In this document: piece by piece, positions 52,303 through 61,039 of the stretch
How the letters are laid out: each line of letters opens with the position of its first letter
Numbering within the stretch: position 1 is the stretch's first letter
Assembly: GCA_003158175.1 (NCBI GenBank)
Contig: PMHJ01000014.1
Span: 18,661 to 82,660, forward strand
DNA: 64,000 nucleotides
Source of the DNA: Candidatus Cybelea septentrionalis
GTDB lineage: Bacteria; Vulcanimicrobiota; Vulcanimicrobiia; Vulcanimicrobiales; Vulcanimicrobiaceae
Reading direction: 5' to 3'
Notes under the pieces: model-generated
What the model was told of the DNA's origin: nothing
The model's input: the letters and a program-made list of their open reading frames with translations, nothing else
Databases searched by the model: none
Made by a program: the position numbers and the translations under genes

Positions 52303-52491
52303 TGGCACTCCTCCCGCAGCGCGAACGGCTGGGCCAGCTACGTTCAACGCAACGCCGTACTCACCCTCACCCGCGCAGCTAAGCCCGTAGCCGGAACTAC
52401 AAATACGAGATTTTTCCGAGTGGACCGACAACATTATCCCAAGGCTGTGACGTCATCGACACGAAAAGCGAACTGGAGGACGATTTCCTAT

Positions 52492-53019
52492 ATGGCCACG
52501 TTTCGAACGAAGCTCGCGAGTGTCAACGAATGGGGAACGATGACATTCATCGCGGTGCCCGAAAGGGCGATGCGAGAGTTTGACGGGCACCGGCGGGTGC
52601 CGGTGGTCGCGACGATCGACGGGTATGCATACCGAACGACCATCTGCGATATGGGGAACGGCCCATGTATTCCGGTTCGGCGTTCGGTTCGCGAAGCCGC
52701 CGGGATCGCAGCCGGCCGACGCGTCACGGTCACGCTAGCATTTGACGGCGACGAGCGGACCGTCGCCGTTCCGGCATTTCTCGCAAAAGCGATGACGAAA
52801 GCCGAGCGAAGGGCATTCGACTCCATGTCGTACAGCCATCGTAAAGAGTACGTCGACTGGATAACGGCAGCGAAGAAGCCCGAAACCCGTGATCGCCGCG
52901 TTGAGAAAACGCGCGAGAAGCTGCGTGAGCGCGTTACTCGGGCCGCTGCGCCGCCAGTTCGTCCGCCGCAAGTTCCAGCTCGGCGGCGAGACGGCGCAGA
53001 TCGCTCTCAACGTTCGTAG
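52492..53019 (+). CDS. YdeI/OmpD-associated family protein with DUF1905 domain
   Basis: 175 residues from ATG 52492, with GGAGGA upstream. Residues 1-90 form the DUF1905 barrel (FRTKLASVNEWGTMTFIAVPE, RVTVTLAFDGDERTV). Residues 95-140 match the YdeI/OmpD-associated bacteriocin-protection helix pair (FLAKAMTKAERRAFDSMSYS, HRKEYVDWI). The function of this family is unclear. The last 86 bases overlap, antisense, the end of tyrA; both proteins have plausible low-constraint C-terminal tails there. Confidence 0.8.
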   Translation: MATFRTKLASVNEWGTMTFIAVPERAMREFDGHRRVPVVATIDGYAYRTTICDMGNGPCIPVRRSVREAAGIAAGRRVTVTLAFDGDERTVAVPAFLAKAMTKAERRAFDSMSYSHRKEYVDWITAAKKPETRDRRVEKTREKLRERVTRAAAPPVRPPQVPARRRDGADRSQRS

Positions 53020-53704
53020 CGTTGGCCGAAAGGGTCTCGCGCCACATCACCGGGTCCATGCTCGCGATCCGTAATAGCTCCCCCGCAACCGGCCCACAGA
53101 GCCTTTCGGCGCCGTCTTCCTCCTGCAAGAGCCGCGCGTAACGATAGGCGATAACCTGGGGAACGTGCGAGGTGATCGCCACGATGCGATCGTGATCTTC
53201 CGCCGCGATCGCCAGCGGCAATCCCCCGAAGGAAACGATAAAATCGCAAGCGCGCGCATCGAGCTGCGCGTCGTCCGTCGGCACGTAAGCCCAGGGGCGC
53301 CCGTCGAAAAGATCGCCGCGCGCGTTGCTCGCGCCGCTGCGCTCGCTCCCGGCCATTGGATGCGACGCCACGAAGTTCTTTAATCCACGGGCAGCCGCAA
53401 CCACGGGAGCCTTCACCGACGCGACATCGAGAATGAGCGTGCAAACCGCGTCACCTCGCTCGCAGATGCGTTCGATTTCACTCAGCGTTGCGCCGAGATG
53501 CGCCGCGATCACCAGCACGTCGCTTCGGCGCGGGAGCTCGTCGAGAGTTTCGACGGCGTCGACGGCGCCGGCAACGCGCGCTTGTTCGAGGGCGGACGGA
53601 TCGGAATCGTAACCGATTACATGGAGCCCGTTGCGTCGCGCGCGAAGCCCGATTGAGCCGCCAATCAGCCCGACGCCGAAGATTCCCAGAACCTTCGCAG
53701 TCAA
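52934..53704 (-). CDS. tyrA: Prephenate/arogenate dehydrogenase TyrA
   Basis: A 256-residue NAD(P)-dependent dehydrogenase. The Rossmann motif is GIFGVGLIGGSIGL, and catalytic-site segments are ILDVASVKAPV, SHPMAGSERSGAS and ITSHVPQVIAY. It oxidatively decarboxylates prephenate or arogenate in tyrosine synthesis. TTG 53704 overlaps the aroH stop as TTGA, so chorismate mutase and this enzyme are made together. No ACT domain is present. The 3' end overlaps the YdeI-like gene by 86 bases. Confidence 0.92.
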   Translation of the reverse strand: MTAKVLGIFGVGLIGGSIGLRARRNGLHVIGYDSDPSALEQARVAGAVDAVETLDELPRRSDVLVIAAHLGATLSEIERICERGDAVCTLILDVASVKAPVVAAARGLKNFVASHPMAGSERSGASNARGDLFDGRPWAYVPTDDAQLDARACDFIVSFGGLPLAIAAEDHDRIVAITSHVPQVIAYRYARLLQEEDGAERLCGPVAGELLRIASMDPVMWRETLSANATNVESDLRRLAAELELAADELAAQRPE

Positions 53705-54120
53705 GACTTGGTGCGCACTAAATCCGGGCGCAACACCGCGGCGCCGTCCAGGTAAACGTGCTCGATCTCAGCGGCCGTTCGTGTGGTGTTGACGTGCATG
53801 AGCACGCGGATGCATTTGCCGAGCGCTCCGGGAACGGCGATCTCCACCGCGTGAAGCATCGGCACGGTCACCCAGCCCATGTCGCGCGCGGCCAACGCGG
53901 GAAAACAGGCGTGCAAGTCGGGCGTTAAAGTGAAGAGCACCGAGGCGATGTCGTCGAGCTCGATCTCGTTGCGACCGATGATCTCTTCGAGAAGGCGCTC
54001 CGTCGCACGGGTTATCGCGGCATTCTCGTCGGCGTCGACCGTGATCGCCCCGCGGATTCCTCGGAAAACGCGAACCCCCGCCGAATCGACGGGGGCCTGC
54101 GTAACACGTTCCCTCACCAA
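53701..54120 (-). CDS. aroH: Chorismate mutase, AroH type
   Basis: A 139-residue chorismate mutase of the trimeric AroH class, not the helical AroQ class. Family segments are FRGIRGAITVDADE (active-site Arg), ARDMGWVTVPMLHAVEI and PGALGKCIRVLMHVNT. It converts chorismate to prephenate for tyrA directly downstream. The first ~18 residues before FRGIRGA are extra relative to B. subtilis AroH; TTG 54120 or GTG 54117 could be the start. It is divergent from glcD across a 118-base gap. Confidence 0.9.
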   Translation of the reverse strand: MVRERVTQAPVDSAGVRVFRGIRGAITVDADENAAITRATERLLEEIIGRNEIELDDIASVLFTLTPDLHACFPALAARDMGWVTVPMLHAVEIAVPGALGKCIRVLMHVNTTRTAAEIEHVYLDGAAVLRPDLVRTKS

Positions 54121-54238
54121 CTTCGAGTGTGGCGATTACAGAACGAGAGATAGCACCTCCACATGATGTTCAACCATGCAATCATAACGTCTCTTAATTG
54201 TCAAGGTCCGCGCCTCTTCTCGTTGAAGGCGAGTAAGC

Positions 54239-55624
54239 ATGCTGCGCGAGCGGTTAATCGCGGCACTTGGACCGGATGCCGTAAAGACCGAGCCCGAAGA
54301 CCTCGCGGTCTATTCGTTCGACGCCTACACCGATGGCGGACGGCCCGCAGCGGTCGTCCTGCCAAAATCGACGCAAGAAGTCAGCGCCGTCGTTAAGATC
54401 GCGCGCGACTGCGGCGAACCCATCGTTGCGCGCGGCGCCGGCACCGGGCTCTGTGGCGGCGCCGTCCCGACGGCCGGAGGTGTGATCGTTTCGCTGATGC
54501 GGATGAACCGAATCCTGGAGCTCGACCTTCAGAATCGGCGCGTTCGCGTTCAACCCGGCGTCATGAATTTGGACGTATCCCGGCAGGCTGCGCCTGAGGG
54601 TCTCTTTTATGCTCCCGACCCTTCGTCGCAGCAGATTTCTACGATCGGCGGCAACATCGCAACCAATGCCGGGGGCCCGCACTGTCTCTCGTACGGCACG
54701 ACGGTCAATCACGTGCTTGGCCTCGAGGTCGTGGACGACGCCGGCGAGGTCTTCACGACGAGCATCGACGACGCCGGTTACGATTTGACCGCAGCATTGG
54801 TGGGCAGCGAAGGAACCTTAGGTCTCGTGACCTCAACTTGGCTTCGGCTGCTCGCCCTCCCGGAAGCCGTGCGCGTTTGGGTCGCAGCATTCGACGAGAT
54901 GGATGCGGCTTCGGAGGCCGTCTCGGCAATCATCGCGGCCGGGATCCTACCGACCGCGCTCGAGATGATGGATGCCGAGATCGTTGCAGCGGTTGAAGCC
55001 GCCTTTCACGCGGGATATCCGACCGACGCTGCGGCGCTGCTCCTCGTCGAGAGCGCGGGGTTTGAGGAAGACGTAGCGGCCAGCGAGTCGGCGATTCACG
55101 CAATCGTCACGGCGCACGGTGCGCGTTATTGGAAAAGCGCTCGTACGCTCGCCGAGCGCAACGCGCTTTGGGCGGGACGCAAAGGCGCCGCGGGCGCGAC
55201 CGGACGGATCGCACCCAACTACTACACGCAAGACGTCTGCGTCCCGCGCAGCAAACTTCCTCAGGCACTTCGCGCAGTGGAAGCGGCGGCACGCTCGAAC
55301 CAGATCACGGTGGGCAACGTCTTTCACGCCGGCGACGGAAACTTGCACCCGCTTCTGATGTACGACAAGAGCGACGCGCGCCAAGTCGCGGCGGTCGTTG
55401 AAACGGGTAACGTTATCTTGCAGGCGGCAATCGAGCTGGGCGGCACGATTAGCGGCGAACACGGCATCGGCTGGGAAAAGCGTGACGCGATGACGCGAGT
55501 CTATTCGACCGCCGACCTCGCGGCGATGGGCCGCGTTCGCGAGGTCTTCGATCCACGCGGCATGCTCAATCCGGAGAAAATCTTTCCCAGCGGCGCGCGC
55601 TGCCCGGAGGTCGCGCCGCCATGA
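54239..55624 (+). CDS. FAD-linked oxidase, glycolate oxidase subunit GlcD-like
   Basis: 461 residues of the vanillyl-alcohol-oxidase fold. FAD-binding segments are VARGAGTGLCGGAVPTAGGV and GGNIATNAGGPH; the C-terminus has GEHGIGWEKR and DPRGMLNPEKIF. It matches GlcD or related D-lactate/2-hydroxyacid dehydrogenases. It ends with an ATGA overlap with a GlcE-like gene. The iron-sulfur subunit GlcF is absent here. ATG 54239 is the start. Confidence 0.88.
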   Translation: MLRERLIAALGPDAVKTEPEDLAVYSFDAYTDGGRPAAVVLPKSTQEVSAVVKIARDCGEPIVARGAGTGLCGGAVPTAGGVIVSLMRMNRILELDLQNRRVRVQPGVMNLDVSRQAAPEGLFYAPDPSSQQISTIGGNIATNAGGPHCLSYGTTVNHVLGLEVVDDAGEVFTTSIDDAGYDLTAALVGSEGTLGLVTSTWLRLLALPEAVRVWVAAFDEMDAASEAVSAIIAAGILPTALEMMDAEIVAAVEAAFHAGYPTDAAALLLVESAGFEEDVAASESAIHAIVTAHGARYWKSARTLAERNALWAGRKGAAGATGRIAPNYYTQDVCVPRSKLPQALRAVEAAARSNQITVGNVFHAGDGNLHPLLMYDKSDARQVAAVVETGNVILQAAIELGGTISGEHGIGWEKRDAMTRVYSTADLAAMGRVREVFDPRGMLNPEKIFPSGARCPEVAPP

Positions 55625-56844
55625 CGGCGCGCGGCGAGTCGGTCGCGCCGGAGACGGCAACGCAAACCGGCGAGATACTCGCCCGCTGCGATCGCGCCGG
55701 CGAAAAAATCTCGATTGTGGGTGGAGCGACGCTCTCGGGAATGGGCTTTCCGCCGGAACGCTTGGACGTTAGCCTTTCGACGCAGCGGCTTTCCGGCATC
55801 GTTGCAAACGAGCGAGCCGATCTCACGATCGCCGTGCGCGCCGGCACGCCTATTCAGAGTCTCACCGCATTGCTGAGCACTCAAGGACAGTCCATTCCCT
55901 TTGACGCCCCGCGACCGCAGTACGCCACCGTCGGCGGCACGTTAGCCGCGGGATGGCTCGGCCCGCGCCGGCATCTCTACGGCCGTGTGCGCGACTACCT
56001 AATCGGCTCGACGATCGTTCTCGCCGACGGAACGATCGCGCGAGCCGGCGGCATGGTCGTAAAAAACGTCTCGGGCTACGACATGAGCCGCTTATACGTC
56101 GGCTCGTTCGGCACGCTGGGCGTCATCGTGCAAGCGAACTTCAAGACCGTACCGCTGCCGAAGCAGGCCAGACTCTTTCTCGCACGTCTTCCGGAGCGGA
56201 CTCGCGCTCGAGCCTGCGCGCAGCTGGCAGCGGCACCGATTCGTCCGGCCGCAGCCTTTTGGATCGACGGTTTTCACAACGCAGTGGACGGCGATGACGG
56301 GCCGGAGGGGCGCCTCGCCGTCCTGCTCGAGGGCAGTGAGGCGATTCTCGAGCGCGCGACGCGCGAGCTGCGCTCGGCGCTGGGACGCGCCGGCGTGCCG
56401 GAGACGCGCGTGCTCGACGCCGGCGCGCGGGAATCGTTTCAACGCGTCGTCGATGCGTATGTCGCTTGCCTGGGCGAACGCTCGGTCACCTATCGTATTG
56501 CTTCGTCGCCGCAGGCCTCCGAGCCAAACGCGCTACGGGCCAACGAACTCACACGCCGGTTCGAGTTGCGCGCGGACACGATCGTCGACGTGATCAATGG
56601 CGATATCGTCCTGCGCGTGAGCGATTTCGATGCTCGCGCGCTGGGAGCAAAGATCGAACCTTTCGACGACGCCCTTCACGAAATCGAGCCGCACGCACAA
56701 GTAATCGCGAGCGAGCATCCGAATCGCATCTATCTACGCGTGTGGGGCGAACCGCCGCCGGCCGTCGCGCAAATGCAAGCGCTAAAAACGCGGTTCGATC
56801 CCAATGGTACGCTCAATCCGGGCCGCTTCGTCGGCGGAATCTAA
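55621..56844 (+). CDS. FAD-binding GlcE-like subunit
   Basis: 407 residues. The N-terminal half is an FAD-binding domain (SIVGGATLSGMGFPPERLDVS, TVGGTLAAGWLGPRRHLYG, GMVVKNVSGYDMSRLYVGSF), the GlcE pattern. It ends with FDPNGTLNPGRF. It is coupled to the GlcD-like gene by ATGA. The pair likely oxidises a 2-hydroxyacid such as glycolate, with an unknown electron acceptor because no GlcF is adjacent. It is convergent with trxB, overlapping by four bases. Confidence 0.87.
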   Translation: MTARGESVAPETATQTGEILARCDRAGEKISIVGGATLSGMGFPPERLDVSLSTQRLSGIVANERADLTIAVRAGTPIQSLTALLSTQGQSIPFDAPRPQYATVGGTLAAGWLGPRRHLYGRVRDYLIGSTIVLADGTIARAGGMVVKNVSGYDMSRLYVGSFGTLGVIVQANFKTVPLPKQARLFLARLPERTRARACAQLAAAPIRPAAAFWIDGFHNAVDGDDGPEGRLAVLLEGSEAILERATRELRSALGRAGVPETRVLDAGARESFQRVVDAYVACLGERSVTYRIASSPQASEPNALRANELTRRFELRADTIVDVINGDIVLRVSDFDARALGAKIEPFDDALHEIEPHAQVIASEHPNRIYLRVWGEPPPAVAQMQALKTRFDPNGTLNPGRFVGGI

Positions 56845-57788
56845 AAGGAGGATCGAGCCAGCGAATCCATTTTAAACTCGAGCGCCTCCAGATATTTCTC
56901 CGCGTCCATGGCGGCGCGGCAACCTGCGCCGGCAGCCGTCACCGCTTGACGGTAGCGATGGTCGTTAACGTCGCCCGCAACGAAAACGCCTTCGACATTC
57001 GTTACCGATCCGTCGGGCGAGTCGATGTAGCCGCGTTCGTCGAGATCGAGCTGGCCCACAAAAACACCTGTGTTCGGCGTGTGACCGATCGCGACGAAGA
57101 GCGCGTCGGTTTCGAACTCGTACGTACTGCCATCCGCCACGTTACGAAGGCGCAGCCCCGTTACGTGATCGTCGCCGCGGACTTCCTCCACCACCGTGTT
57201 CCAAATCATATCGATCTTCTCGTTGGAACGCGCGCGGTCGGACATGATTTTGCTCGCACGCAACCGATCGCGGCGATGTATCAAGGTCACGCGGCGGCCG
57301 AAGCGGGTGAGGAAGAGCGCTTCTTCGAGGGCCGAATCGCCGCCGCCCACGACGACGATGTGCTTGTCGCGAAAGAAAGCGCCGTCGCAAGTCGCACAAG
57401 TCGAAACGCCTCGGCCGCGCAAGCGTTCCTCGCCCGGAATGTCGAGCCAGAGCGCGCTCGCGCCCGTCGCGACGATTACCGTCCCGGCTTCGTACTGCTC
57501 GTCGCACGTGCGCACCAAGAGCGGGCGCCTTGCGAAGTCGACTGCGGTGACGTCGACGTTTTCGATGCGGGCGCCAAAGCGCTCGGCCTGTTCGCGAAAG
57601 CGAATCATCAGATCCGGTCCCATGATGCCCTCGGGAAAGCCCGGATAGTTTTCGACCTCGGTCGTCAGCATGAGCTGCCCGCCGTAGAGTCCGCCGGCAA
57701 AGACGAGCGGCCGAAGATTCGCTCGCGCCGCGTAGACGGCGGCGGTTAGCCCGGCCGGCCCCGAGCCGATGACGATCACGCGTTCCAT
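56841..57788 (-). CDS. trxB: Thioredoxin-disulfide reductase
   Basis: A 315-residue low-molecular-weight thioredoxin reductase. FAD binds at VIVIGSGPAGLTAAVYAARA, the redox pair is CATC (STCATCDG), NADPH binds at VVVGGGDSALEEALFL, and GVFVAGDVNDHRYRQAVTAAG closes the fold. ATG 57788 has AGAGG upstream; the frame is open ten codons further. It recycles thioredoxin for the peroxiredoxin and other thiol enzymes. Confidence 0.94.
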   Translation of the reverse strand: MERVIVIGSGPAGLTAAVYAARANLRPLVFAGGLYGGQLMLTTEVENYPGFPEGIMGPDLMIRFREQAERFGARIENVDVTAVDFARRPLLVRTCDEQYEAGTVIVATGASALWLDIPGEERLRGRGVSTCATCDGAFFRDKHIVVVGGGDSALEEALFLTRFGRRVTLIHRRDRLRASKIMSDRARSNEKIDMIWNTVVEEVRGDDHVTGLRLRNVADGSTYEFETDALFVAIGHTPNTGVFVGQLDLDERGYIDSPDGSVTNVEGVFVAGDVNDHRYRQAVTAAGAGCRAAMDAEKYLEALEFKMDSLARSSF

Positions 57789-57862
57789 TCCGGGCCTCTT
57801 CGACTCCGCGGGATGCATGCCCGGTTGCAGACGGTCGGACGCGAGGCGTCGAAAGTGCGGCT

Positions 57863-58696
57863 ATGCCCAACGCGCTGCCATTAGAAGACACCTTCGGCGA
57901 CATCGTAAAAAAGGCGATGCGCGGCACCGGCTCCGCAAGCGCGCAACTTGCCCGCGCGACCGGTATCCCGGCAGAGCAGATCGAGCAGTGGCTCAAGGAC
58001 GAGGGCGCGGCTACCGACGAGCAGGCGCGGGCAATCGCCACCGTCTTAGCGCTCGATGGCGGAAAGCTCGCCGACAGCGCAGCCCAGCGATGGCATCCGC
58101 CGCCGATCGAGCGTCCCGGCGTGCGCCGCCATTCCCAAGATCCACAACCCAGCAACGGCTACGTGTTCTTTCTCGAACAGGGTCGCCGTGCCGCGCTCGT
58201 CGATCCGGCGGGCATCCCCGAGAATCTCCTGCGGATGCTGCGCGAGGGCGATTATCATCTGCAGTACGTGCTGATCACGCACAAGCACGCCGATCACTGC
58301 GATGCGACGAGCGACGTTGCGAAGGCGTTTCCGCAAGCGCAGATCGTGATGCACTCGCTCGACGTCCACGCGATCGGACCGCTCGCAAAGAACGCGCTGC
58401 CGTTGCGCGATGGCGAGACCCTCCCATTCGGGAACGATGCGGCGATCCGCATGCTGCATACGCCCGGCCACACCGATGGTTCTTCCTCGTTCCTCTTTCG
58501 GGGATCGCTCTTTTCGGGCGATACGCTCTTCGCCGGCAGCGTTGGCGGCGCGTACGGCGACAACAGCACCTACCGCGACATTCTCAACAGCGTGCGCGGC
58601 AAGTTTTTCACGCTCCCCGACGATACGGTCGTGATGCCGGGCCACGGACCGCCGAGCACCATTGCGCTGGAGAAGCAACACAATCCGTTTTTTTAA
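57863..58696 (+). CDS. MBL-fold metallo-hydrolase with N-terminal HTH-like domain
   Basis: 277 residues. Residues ~10-70 look like a small helix-turn-helix (ASAQLARATGIPAEQIEQWL, ATDEQARAIATVLAL). Residues 90-277 are a metallo-beta-lactamase domain with THKHADHCD, HTPGHTDGS, SGDTLFAG and PGHGPPS metal motifs. The fold is that of persulfide dioxygenase/glyoxalase II-type hydrolases. A DNA-binding HTH on such an enzyme would be unusual; it may instead be a protein-protein helical hairpin. It overlaps the DUF3311 gene by 35 bases. Confidence 0.8.
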   Translation: MPNALPLEDTFGDIVKKAMRGTGSASAQLARATGIPAEQIEQWLKDEGAATDEQARAIATVLALDGGKLADSAAQRWHPPPIERPGVRRHSQDPQPSNGYVFFLEQGRRAALVDPAGIPENLLRMLREGDYHLQYVLITHKHADHCDATSDVAKAFPQAQIVMHSLDVHAIGPLAKNALPLRDGETLPFGNDAAIRMLHTPGHTDGSSSFLFRGSLFSGDTLFAGSVGGAYGDNSTYRDILNSVRGKFFTLPDDTVVMPGHGPPSTIALEKQHNPFF

Positions 58697-58886
58697 GCGG
58701 CAAGCGTGGTACGTGCTCCTGTTGATCCCCTTCGTCGGGACGCTCTGGGTGCCGTTCTACGCCAGGCTGGAACCCGCGCTCTTCGGGATTCCATTCTTCT
58801 ATTGGTACCAGATCGCGTGGATCGTGCTCGGTTCTCTCATCATCGGAGCGGTGCTGCTCTTAACGCACGATCGACGCGATGTCTAG
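58662..58886 (+). CDS. DUF3311 small membrane protein
   Basis: About 74 residues with two membrane helices (WYVLLLIPFVGTLWVPFY and FYWYQIAWIVLGSLIIGAVLLL). The IPF-G-LWVPFY-R-EP-LFG-PFFYWYQ pattern is DUF3311. This family is usually found directly upstream of sodium:solute symporters, as here, and is thought to be an accessory subunit. TTG 58662 is the proposed start, inside the preceding gene; a start closer to the first helix is possible. It overlaps the symporter by eight bases. Confidence 0.75.
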   Translation: MRWRSNTIRFFKRQAWYVLLLIPFVGTLWVPFYARLEPALFGIPFFYWYQIAWIVLGSLIIGAVLLLTHDRRDV

Positions 58887-60375
58887 CGCGTTCGCCGTTT
58901 TCGCGATCATCTTCGTGGGCGTGAGCGTACTGGGATTCGCGGCGTCGCGGTGGGGTTCGGGCGACCGCACTTCGCTCGAGGAGTGGGGCCTCGCCGGACG
59001 AGGCTTCGGCACGATCGTGAGCTGGTTTCTGCTTGGCGGCGATCTCTATACCGCCTACACGTTCGTTGCGCTTCCGGCCTTTCTCTATGGGGCGGGCGCG
59101 ATCGGATTCTTCGCGGTCCCATACACAACGCTCGCCTTCATCTTTTTTTTCGTGGTGGTGACGCGCTTTTGGGTCGTGGCGCGGAATCGCGGCTACGTGA
59201 CGCTGGCCGATTTCATTCGCGATCGCTACGGGGACCGACGCCTCGAGCTCGCCGTGGCGCTCACGTGCTTTGCCGCGGCGATGCCGTACATCGCCTTGCA
59301 GCTCGTCGGCATGCAGGCCGTTCTCACGCAGTTTGGCGCCGGGTCCCGGCTCGTGCAGGGCTCAGCGCTCTTCGTCTCCTTCGCGATCGTCGCAGCGTAC
59401 ACGTACATCTGCGGCTTGCGCGGGCCCGCGTTGGTCGCTTTTGTCAAAGACGCACTGATGTATGTGACGATCGCCGCCGCAATGGTGATCATTCCCGCGA
59501 AACTCGGCGGTTGGGGACACGTTTTCAGCGCCGCGAGCGTCGCGCTGCGGACGCATTCGCCGCCCGGTACGCTCCTCGTCCCACCAAACATGTATTTCGC
59601 CTATGGGACGCTGGCACTCGGTTCGGCATGCACGCTCTTTATGTACCCCCACTCGATTACGAGCGCGCTTAGCGCAAAGAGCAAGTCCGTGATCCAGCGC
59701 AACGCCGTTTTCTTGCCACTCTATTCGATCTTGCTGGCGATGCTCGCACTCATGGGTTACTGCGCGCTGGCCGCGGGGATCCATCTGGACGCCAAGCACA
59801 CGAGCCTTGCGGTTCCGCTGCTTCTCACGGCGCTCTTTCCGGGTTGGCTGGCCGGCGTGGGTTTTGCCGCGATCGTCACGGGCGCGTTGGTTCCTGCCGC
59901 AGTTATGGCGATCGGCTCGGCGAACCTATTTGCCAGCAACGTGCTAGCGGAGTTCACCCAAGAACGGCCTGCCGCCGAAACGCGGCACGCGAAACTCCTT
60001 TGCCTCGGCGTACTCGCGGCGGCACTCGTCCTCGTGCTCACGGTTCCCGTTCCCTTCGCGATCAACTTTCAGCTTCTCGGAGGCGCGTGGATGATGCAGA
60101 TCTTCCCCGTAGCAGCGATGGGCCTTTACACGCGCTGGTTCAACCCGGCCGCATTGCTTACCGGTTGGGGCTGTGGGATCGTTTGCACGACCGTCATGGC
60201 CGTAGATACCGGCTTCAAGTCGACATTCGCCCTCTGCGGAAACGGTTTGGTCGGATATATCGGCTTCTACGGTCTCGCGCTCAACCTCGCCGTCGCGGCC
60301 GGCTTGACGCTGCTCTTTAACGCAACGGGCACCGCGCCTGGGGTCGATCGAACGGTGCCGGCGGACTACGCATAG
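58879..60375 (+). CDS. Sodium:solute symporter (SSS) family transporter
   Basis: A 498-residue polytopic membrane protein with about 13 helices. The N-terminus has GLAGRGFGTIVSWFLLGGDLYTAYTF, the SSS region that contains substrate/Na+ site residues, and a central FVKDALMYVTIAAAMV region. SSS members import sugars, carboxylates, amino acids or vitamins with Na+. With DUF3311 upstream it fits the monocarboxylate (MctP)-like group. ATG 58879 overlaps the DUF3311 stop. Confidence 0.88.
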   Translation: MSSAFAVFAIIFVGVSVLGFAASRWGSGDRTSLEEWGLAGRGFGTIVSWFLLGGDLYTAYTFVALPAFLYGAGAIGFFAVPYTTLAFIFFFVVVTRFWVVARNRGYVTLADFIRDRYGDRRLELAVALTCFAAAMPYIALQLVGMQAVLTQFGAGSRLVQGSALFVSFAIVAAYTYICGLRGPALVAFVKDALMYVTIAAAMVIIPAKLGGWGHVFSAASVALRTHSPPGTLLVPPNMYFAYGTLALGSACTLFMYPHSITSALSAKSKSVIQRNAVFLPLYSILLAMLALMGYCALAAGIHLDAKHTSLAVPLLLTALFPGWLAGVGFAAIVTGALVPAAVMAIGSANLFASNVLAEFTQERPAAETRHAKLLCLGVLAAALVLVLTVPVPFAINFQLLGGAWMMQIFPVAAMGLYTRWFNPAALLTGWGCGIVCTTVMAVDTGFKSTFALCGNGLVGYIGFYGLALNLAVAAGLTLLFNATGTAPGVDRTVPADYA

Positions 60376-60387
60376 CGGACTATGCGT
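60368..60387 (+). other. Hairpin at the end of the symporter gene
   Basis: ACGCATA (60368-60374) and TATGCGT (60381-60387) form a perfect 7-bp stem with a six-base loop spanning the stop codon. No T-run follows, so it is not a classical terminator. Confidence 0.4.
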
Positions 60388-60512
60388 AAAGGGTCGTTTT
60401 CGTACGCCGCCTCGAGTACGATGAGCAGCGTGAACCCGATCAGGCCGTCCCTCGCTCGGGCATCCGGGCAGGAGAAGCTCCGGCATCTCCGCTATAGCGT
60501 AGGTACCAGGCG

Positions 60513-60534
60513 TTCGCCCGCAGGCGGGTTTTTT
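60513..60534 (+). terminator. Intrinsic terminator
   Basis: TTCGCC (60513-60518) pairs with GGCGGG (60523-60528) around a four-base loop (four GC/CG pairs plus two GU), followed by six T (60529-60534). It may end the symporter transcript or a leader/small RNA starting in 60388-60512. The lipoprotein gene begins 35 bases later. Confidence 0.5.
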
Positions 60535-60569
60535 GAGCCACCCCAGTTACACATTTAAGGAGAGTCGGA

Positions 60570-61025
60570 ATGCGTTTTCTCAAGATGTCGCTCGTCCTCG
60601 TTGCCGCAGCCCTCGCTATCACGGCCTGCGCGAGCAAATCCTCATCGAACGATCAGAGTCAATCCAGTGCGGAGGCTACCACCGCGGCCTCGTCTGCCGC
60701 CACGACCACCGACAACACCGCCGCGAGCCCAGCAGCCGCGGGTGAAGCGCCCGCGTACCCAGGGGCGAGCACGGAGGCATCGGGAAGCAACTCGAGCATG
60801 GGCCAGAGCGCGGCCGGCACGGTCATGACGACCGATGACTCGTTCGACAAAGTCTACTCGTGGTATCAGAAAAACATGCCGAGCGGTTCCGAGAAGTCCC
60901 ACACAACGGCACCGGTACAGAGCGCGGTTTTCATGGTCGGCGATCCGGGTTCAGGGCAGACCTCGGTAACGATTACCGTGTCGGGCGGCAAGACGATGAT
61001 CACGACCGCCAAAGTAAAGATGTAA
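60570..61025 (+). CDS. Small Ser/Thr/Ala-rich lipoprotein
   Basis: 151 residues from ATG 60570 with AAGGAG seven bases upstream. The lipobox is ITAC (Cys20). A ~55-residue Ser/Thr/Ala-rich linker follows, then a compact C-terminal domain (TTDDSFDKVYSWYQKNMP, AVFMVGDPGSGQTSVTITVSGGKTMI). The VYSWYQKNMP segment resembles small envelope domains seen in many soil bacteria, but no function is known. It is convergent with the GloVer protein gene. Confidence 0.75.
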   Translation: MRFLKMSLVLVAAALAITACASKSSSNDQSQSSAEATTAASSAATTTDNTAASPAAAGEAPAYPGASTEASGSNSSMGQSAAGTVMTTDDSFDKVYSWYQKNMPSGSEKSHTTAPVQSAVFMVGDPGSGQTSVTITVSGGKTMITTAKVKM

Positions 61026-61039
61026 AGAGCCAGCCCCTG

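Noticed and set aside
54176-54204. TTGACA on the minus strand upstream of aroH as a promoter
   Set aside because: The best -10 at correct spacing is TTGCAT, and TATGAT is only 12 bases away; not convincing.
57793-57812. CTTCGACTCCGC similar to the dispersed repeat
   Set aside because: Only one half matches and no GATGACA-like arm follows; too weak to count as a copy.
60430-60534. Resemblance to bacterial SRP RNA (GTGAACCCGATCAGG)
   Set aside because: The essential GGAAGGAAGCAG tip that should follow is missing and the flanks do not pair as an SRP helix.
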